In this document: positions 7,325 to 9,707 of the stretch, piece by piece
Layout: each line of letters opens with the position of its first letter
Numbering within the stretch: position 1 is the first letter of the stretch
Assembly: GCA_029779995.1 (NCBI GenBank)
Contig: JAKOZM010000270.1
Coordinates: forward strand, 1-9,707
Origin: Actinomycetes bacterium
Lineage (GTDB): Bacteria > Actinomycetota > Actinomycetes > S36-B12 > UBA10799
Direction of reading: 5' to 3'
Length of the DNA stretch: 9,707 bases
Position numbers and translations under genes: made by a program
The notes under the pieces: model-generated
What the model was told of the DNA's origin: nothing
Databases searched by the model: none
Seen by the model: the letters and a program-made list of their open reading frames with translations, nothing else

Positions 7325-8802
7325 TCGATGTCCCCTACGTCCACGACCGTGAACTCCACGGCGCTGGCGACGTCCCCGACCGCTGGGACCGCACGAGCGC
7401 TAGCAGTCACCGTCCACATCCCCTCCAGCAGCCCCTCCACATGAGCCACGTACTCGGCAGTCGCCCCGTCCCACACCGCCCGCAACGGCGGAACGGGGGC
7501 AGCGGCCGCAGGCGAGTCCTCGCCAGCCGCAACGGTCCGCACCCACACCGCTTGCTCCGGTAGTGCCCCGGGATCCGCGCCATGCACCCGGACCCGAACC
7601 GTCACCGGGTGACCAGCCGCGTTGATCTCCGCCACGGACACCCCCAACCCGACCTTGCCTTCCTGCCCGCGGACCCCGGTCGGTCTCGCGAACCAACCTT
7701 CGATACTGCCAATGAACCCGGCAGCGGTCAGATCGTTGCCAATCCGACCATGAGTCACCGGCACCTGAGCCACACTCGGATCGAAACCAGCCGTCTCGAA
7801 CTCCACCGGGAACGCGCTCACCGACGGGACAGTCCCATCCCCCGCATCACCCAACTGCATACCCAAGTCACACCACACCGGCGCCAACTCGCTCACCACC
7901 AAACCCTGCGCGGTGACCTTCGCCGACTGCAGGGTCGGCTGCGCGAACCCCACCCGCACTCGCATCTGCGGCACTGACGTCAGGGCATCCCACCCGTCCT
8001 GGATCTCGCGATGGAAACCCCAGCCCTCACGGCCTGCATCAGCCAGCCCCGACCACGCGGGTGACAGTTGATCCAAGTCACGGACCTGAACCCCGATGCC
8101 CGGATCACCTGGATTCTGGATACACGGATACCGCGGCAATAACTGACCCATCGACGGCCACCGCCGAAGCTCCCGGCTCAACCCCGCCAACCGGCGCGTG
8201 AACCCCCCGACCCGGACCGGGACCCCGTTCGCCCAAATATCCAACGCCTTCGGCGCCCCCCGATGCGGTGTCCCCAACGTCATCAAGGCACGACACACCT
8301 GGTGACCGCCCAACTTCGCGATCCAGTACCGGGCGACCAAACCCCCCATCGAATGCGCCACCACGATGACACTCCCTGACTCGTCCGCCCTCCCCAATGA
8401 CGCCAACTGGCCACGGACCCGCCGGTCCAGGGCCGCCGCCGCGTCTCGGATATCACGACGAAAGTCATACGGAAACGCGATGACGTTCGCGGCCGGGTTA
8501 GGCCCCTCAAGCGCGCCGCCTGGGTCAGCCACGGCACCAGGCAGCCTGGCAAGGTCATTCCACAACGCCGTATACCCCGGCGTTGCCGTCCACCCCGGAA
8601 CAATCTGAATGTCTTGCAACAACCCCACCGGCACTAGCGGCTCATCCACATTCAACACCGCTGGATTCCGCAACGCCCGCAACAACACCGAACGACCATG
8701 CGACCACACCACGTCGCTGGACCCGGGGCGCTGCAACACCGAACCGCCGATCCCCGGAACCACGACGACCAGATGACTCAGACGCATGCGGACATCATCC
8801 AT
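7318..8802 (-). CDS. LCAT-like alpha/beta-hydrolase (putative lipase/phospholipase) with C-terminal beta-rich domain
   Basis: The 494-residue protein resembles the lecithin:cholesterol acyltransferase family of alpha/beta-hydrolases, which cleave or transfer acyl chains of lipids. The oxyanion-side motif VVVVPGIGGSVL is at 12-23, the nucleophile elbow VVAHSMGG has Ser151, the acid is Asp322 in GDGTVP, and the base is probably His351 in VTHGRIG, so the triad looks complete. Residues about 385-490 form a separate Val/Thr-rich, probably immunoglobulin-like beta domain of unknown role. The N terminus runs straight into the first strand with no signal peptide, so the enzyme should stay in the cytosol, unlike secreted lipases. 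It is the first gene of a two-gene unit: its TGA lies inside the ATGGTGA overlap with the STAND gene. It could be the membrane-attacking effector that the STAND protein controls (inference). The start is ATG 8802; ATG 8787 is an alternative, and neither has a strong ribosome site. Confidence 0.87.
   Translation of the reverse strand: MDDVRMRLSHLVVVVPGIGGSVLQRPGSSDVVWSHGRSVLLRALRNPAVLNVDEPLVPVGLLQDIQIVPGWTATPGYTALWNDLARLPGAVADPGGALEGPNPAANVIAFPYDFRRDIRDAAAALDRRVRGQLASLGRADESGSVIVVAHSMGGLVARYWIAKLGGHQVCRALMTLGTPHRGAPKALDIWANGVPVRVGGFTRRLAGLSRELRRWPSMGQLLPRYPCIQNPGDPGIGVQVRDLDQLSPAWSGLADAGREGWGFHREIQDGWDALTSVPQMRVRVGFAQPTLQSAKVTAQGLVVSELAPVWCDLGMQLGDAGDGTVPSVSAFPVEFETAGFDPSVAQVPVTHGRIGNDLTAAGFIGSIEGWFARPTGVRGQEGKVGLGVSVAEINAAGHPVTVRVRVHGADPGALPEQAVWVRTVAAGEDSPAAAAPVPPLRAVWDGATAEYVAHVEGLLEGMWTVTASARAVPAVGDVASAVEFTVVDVGDIEW
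7331..7336 (-). promoter_or_regulatory. Internal ribosome binding site of the STAND gene
   Basis: AGGGGA on the minus strand lies 6 nt upstream of the ATG at 7324, within the end of the hydrolase gene. Together with the 7-nt overlap it fixes the STAND start and suggests coupled translation of the two proteins. Confidence 0.6.
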
Positions 8803-8830
8803 GAATGCAGACCGCAGGGCGAGCGATCCG

Positions 8831-8860
8831 GCGATACGTATGGCGAACGATCATTGACAA
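8831..8860 (-). promoter_or_regulatory. Possible promoter of the hydrolase-STAND operon, with an 8-bp palindrome
   Basis: On the minus strand TTGTCA (8860-8855) could be a -35 element. An 18-nt spacer leads to TATCGC (8836-8831) as a weak -10, giving a leader of some 20 nt before the ATG at 8802. The perfect palindrome ATACGTAT (8834-8841) overlaps the -10 side and could be an operator or chance. The 136-nt gap 8803-8938 is the only space for a promoter of the pair. Confidence 0.3.
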
Positions 8861-8938
8861 ACCGGAGGAACAGTCCCGTGCCGTGCTGAGCGGCGTACCT
8901 TGGCCACTGACAGAGGACCGACTAGGCAACTTGTGAAT

Positions 8939-9707
8939 TCAGAGTTCACCTAATCGGATGAGCCAGTCGGTGGCCACCTGGGCGCTCAGGGTGCGCAGGA
9001 GGCGGGCGGCGTCGGACATGCATACGGCGGGGTCGGGCTCAAGGTCGGTCAGCGCATAGACCTGCGCGATCCCCGACGCGGCCACGTCCTCGGCCGACAG
9101 CAACGACCGCCCACACACCGCCACCACCGGTATGCCGTGCGCCTGGGCCGCGCGCGCCACCCCCGCCGGCGTCTTGCCCAGCAACGTCTGCCGGTCCAGC
9201 GACCCCTCACCCGTCACCACCAGCGAAGCCCCCTCACACAACGCCTCGAACCCCATCAACTCCAACACCAACTCGACCCCGGGCCGCATCGCCGCACCCA
9301 AGACGGCCTGCGCGGCATACCCGACGCCTCCGGCAGCCCCCGCGCCTGGCAGCCCCGTGTCGTCCCGCCCAATCGCCGCCGTGACCAACGAAGCGAACCG
9401 CGCCAACCCCGCCTCCAACACCACCCGCTCGGCCTCGCCGGCCCCCTTCTGCGGGCCGAAGATCGCTACCGCGCCCGACTCCCCGAGCAGAGGGTTGTTG
9501 ACATCACAGGCCACCGTCAGCGACACCTCGCGAAGCCGCGGGTGCAGCCCCGACAGGTCCAACGCAGTCAGATCGACCAGCGACCCACCACCGTCCGGCA
9601 GCTCGCGACCGCCAGCGTCAAGCAGCCGAGCCCCTAGTGCCGCAAGCATTCCCGCGCCGCCGTCGTTGCTGGCGCTCCCGCCGATCCCCATGACCACCGA
9701 TGTCACC
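8939..9707 (-). CDS. Glycerate kinase (GlxK/GarK type), 5' end off the window
   Basis: The family phosphorylates D-glycerate with ATP, usually to 2-phosphoglycerate, in glyoxylate/glycerate breakdown in the cytosol. The visible 256 codons are the C-terminal part of a protein normally about 370-390 residues long, and the frame runs off the right edge, so the GTG at 9706 is internal and not the start. Diagnostic motifs are VVMGIGGSASNDGGAGML near the beginning of the visible part, TVACDVNNPLLGESGAVAIFGPQKGA in the middle and VVTGEGSLDRQTLLGKTPAGVA near the end. The stop lies in a small inverted repeat (8933-8949, 5-bp arms GTGAA/TTCAC, 7-nt loop), too weak to call a terminator. Two GTATGCCGY words lie inside it, as in the genes at the other end of the window, so this gene looks resident. 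It reads toward the hydrolase gene, 136 nt away. Confidence 0.92.
   Translation of the reverse strand, partial: VTSVVMGIGGSASNDGGAGMLAALGARLLDAGGRELPDGGGSLVDLTALDLSGLHPRLREVSLTVACDVNNPLLGESGAVAIFGPQKGAGEAERVVLEAGLARFASLVTAAIGRDDTGLPGAGAAGGVGYAAQAVLGAAMRPGVELVLELMGFEALCEGASLVVTGEGSLDRQTLLGKTPAGVARAAQAHGIPVVAVCGRSLLSAEDVAASGIAQVYALTDLEPDPAVCMSDAARLLRTLSAQVATDWLIRLGEL

Larger units (their letters stand above)
140..9320. repeat. Dispersed word GTATGCCGY (12 copies of GTATGCCG, both strands)
   Basis: Seven-base cores are at 140, 714, 885, 2326, 6338 and 9314 (plus-strand GGCATAC) and at 541, 973, 1538, 3199, 3387 and 9130 (plus-strand GTATGCC). Every copy continues to GTATGCCG, and all except 6338 have a pyrimidine next; eight or nine are also preceded by G. 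At about 70% GC roughly one GTATGCC is expected by chance over both strands (my estimate). The entry spans first to last copy; the sites themselves are 8-9 nt long. Confidence 0.8.

Noticed and set aside
8803..8938. Left end of the IS3 element or an attachment site on the right side of the island
   Set aside because: No match to the TGTCCGGAGACTC core and no repeat of the 3540-3600 region could be found by eye.
8933..8949. Rho-independent terminator of the glycerate kinase gene
   Set aside because: Only 5 paired bases, AT-rich, no T run after it; too weak to call.

Overview
The window is high-GC DNA that looks actinobacterial. The reasons are strong G/C bias at third codon positions, a GTG start, a VapB-type ribbon-helix-helix antitoxin, and an insertion-sequence end resembling IS6110. 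A Micrococcales-type host is plausible but unproven. Every gene that can be supported lies on the minus strand, so the description runs from the right edge leftward.

Layout: (1) 9707-8939, the C-terminal two thirds of a GlxK-type glycerate kinase, entering from the right. (2) 8938-8803, a short intergenic stretch with a possible promoter. (3) 8802-3800, a tightly coupled gene pair: an LCAT-like alpha/beta-hydrolase with a C-terminal beta-rich domain, overlapping by 7 nt a 1174-residue protein with a transglutaminase-like domain, a STAND P-loop NTPase core, TPR repeats and a long helical tail. (4) 3783-3561, a decayed 3' end of an IS3-family (IS6110-like) element. (5) 3530-3297, a VapB-like antitoxin with no VapC beside it. 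(6) 3189-1, a close-packed LtrA membrane protein, lipoprotein and zinc-dependent alcohol dehydrogenase, the last running off the left edge.

The best candidate for an undescribed system is the hydrolase/STAND pair. It has a likely lipid-cleaving enzyme without a signal peptide, translationally coupled to a large NTPase sensor with a second possible catalytic domain (Cys-His-Asp) at its N terminus. This is the usual layout of NLR-like bacterial conflict systems. The TPR region has two 120-nt units that differ only in two codons, each changed at two bases and each altering the amino acid, with no synonymous change. That suggests repeat homogenisation plus selection on a few recognition positions.

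A separate signal is the word GTATGCCG (mostly GGTATGCCGY). It occurs 12 times on the two strands together, in five codon contexts and once between genes. Eleven copies lie outside the hydrolase/STAND/IS segment and only one inside it. The word therefore looks like a chromosome-wide DNA signal of the host, and its scarcity marks about 3540-8938 as a probable acquired island. No tRNA, rRNA, CRISPR array or replication origin was seen.
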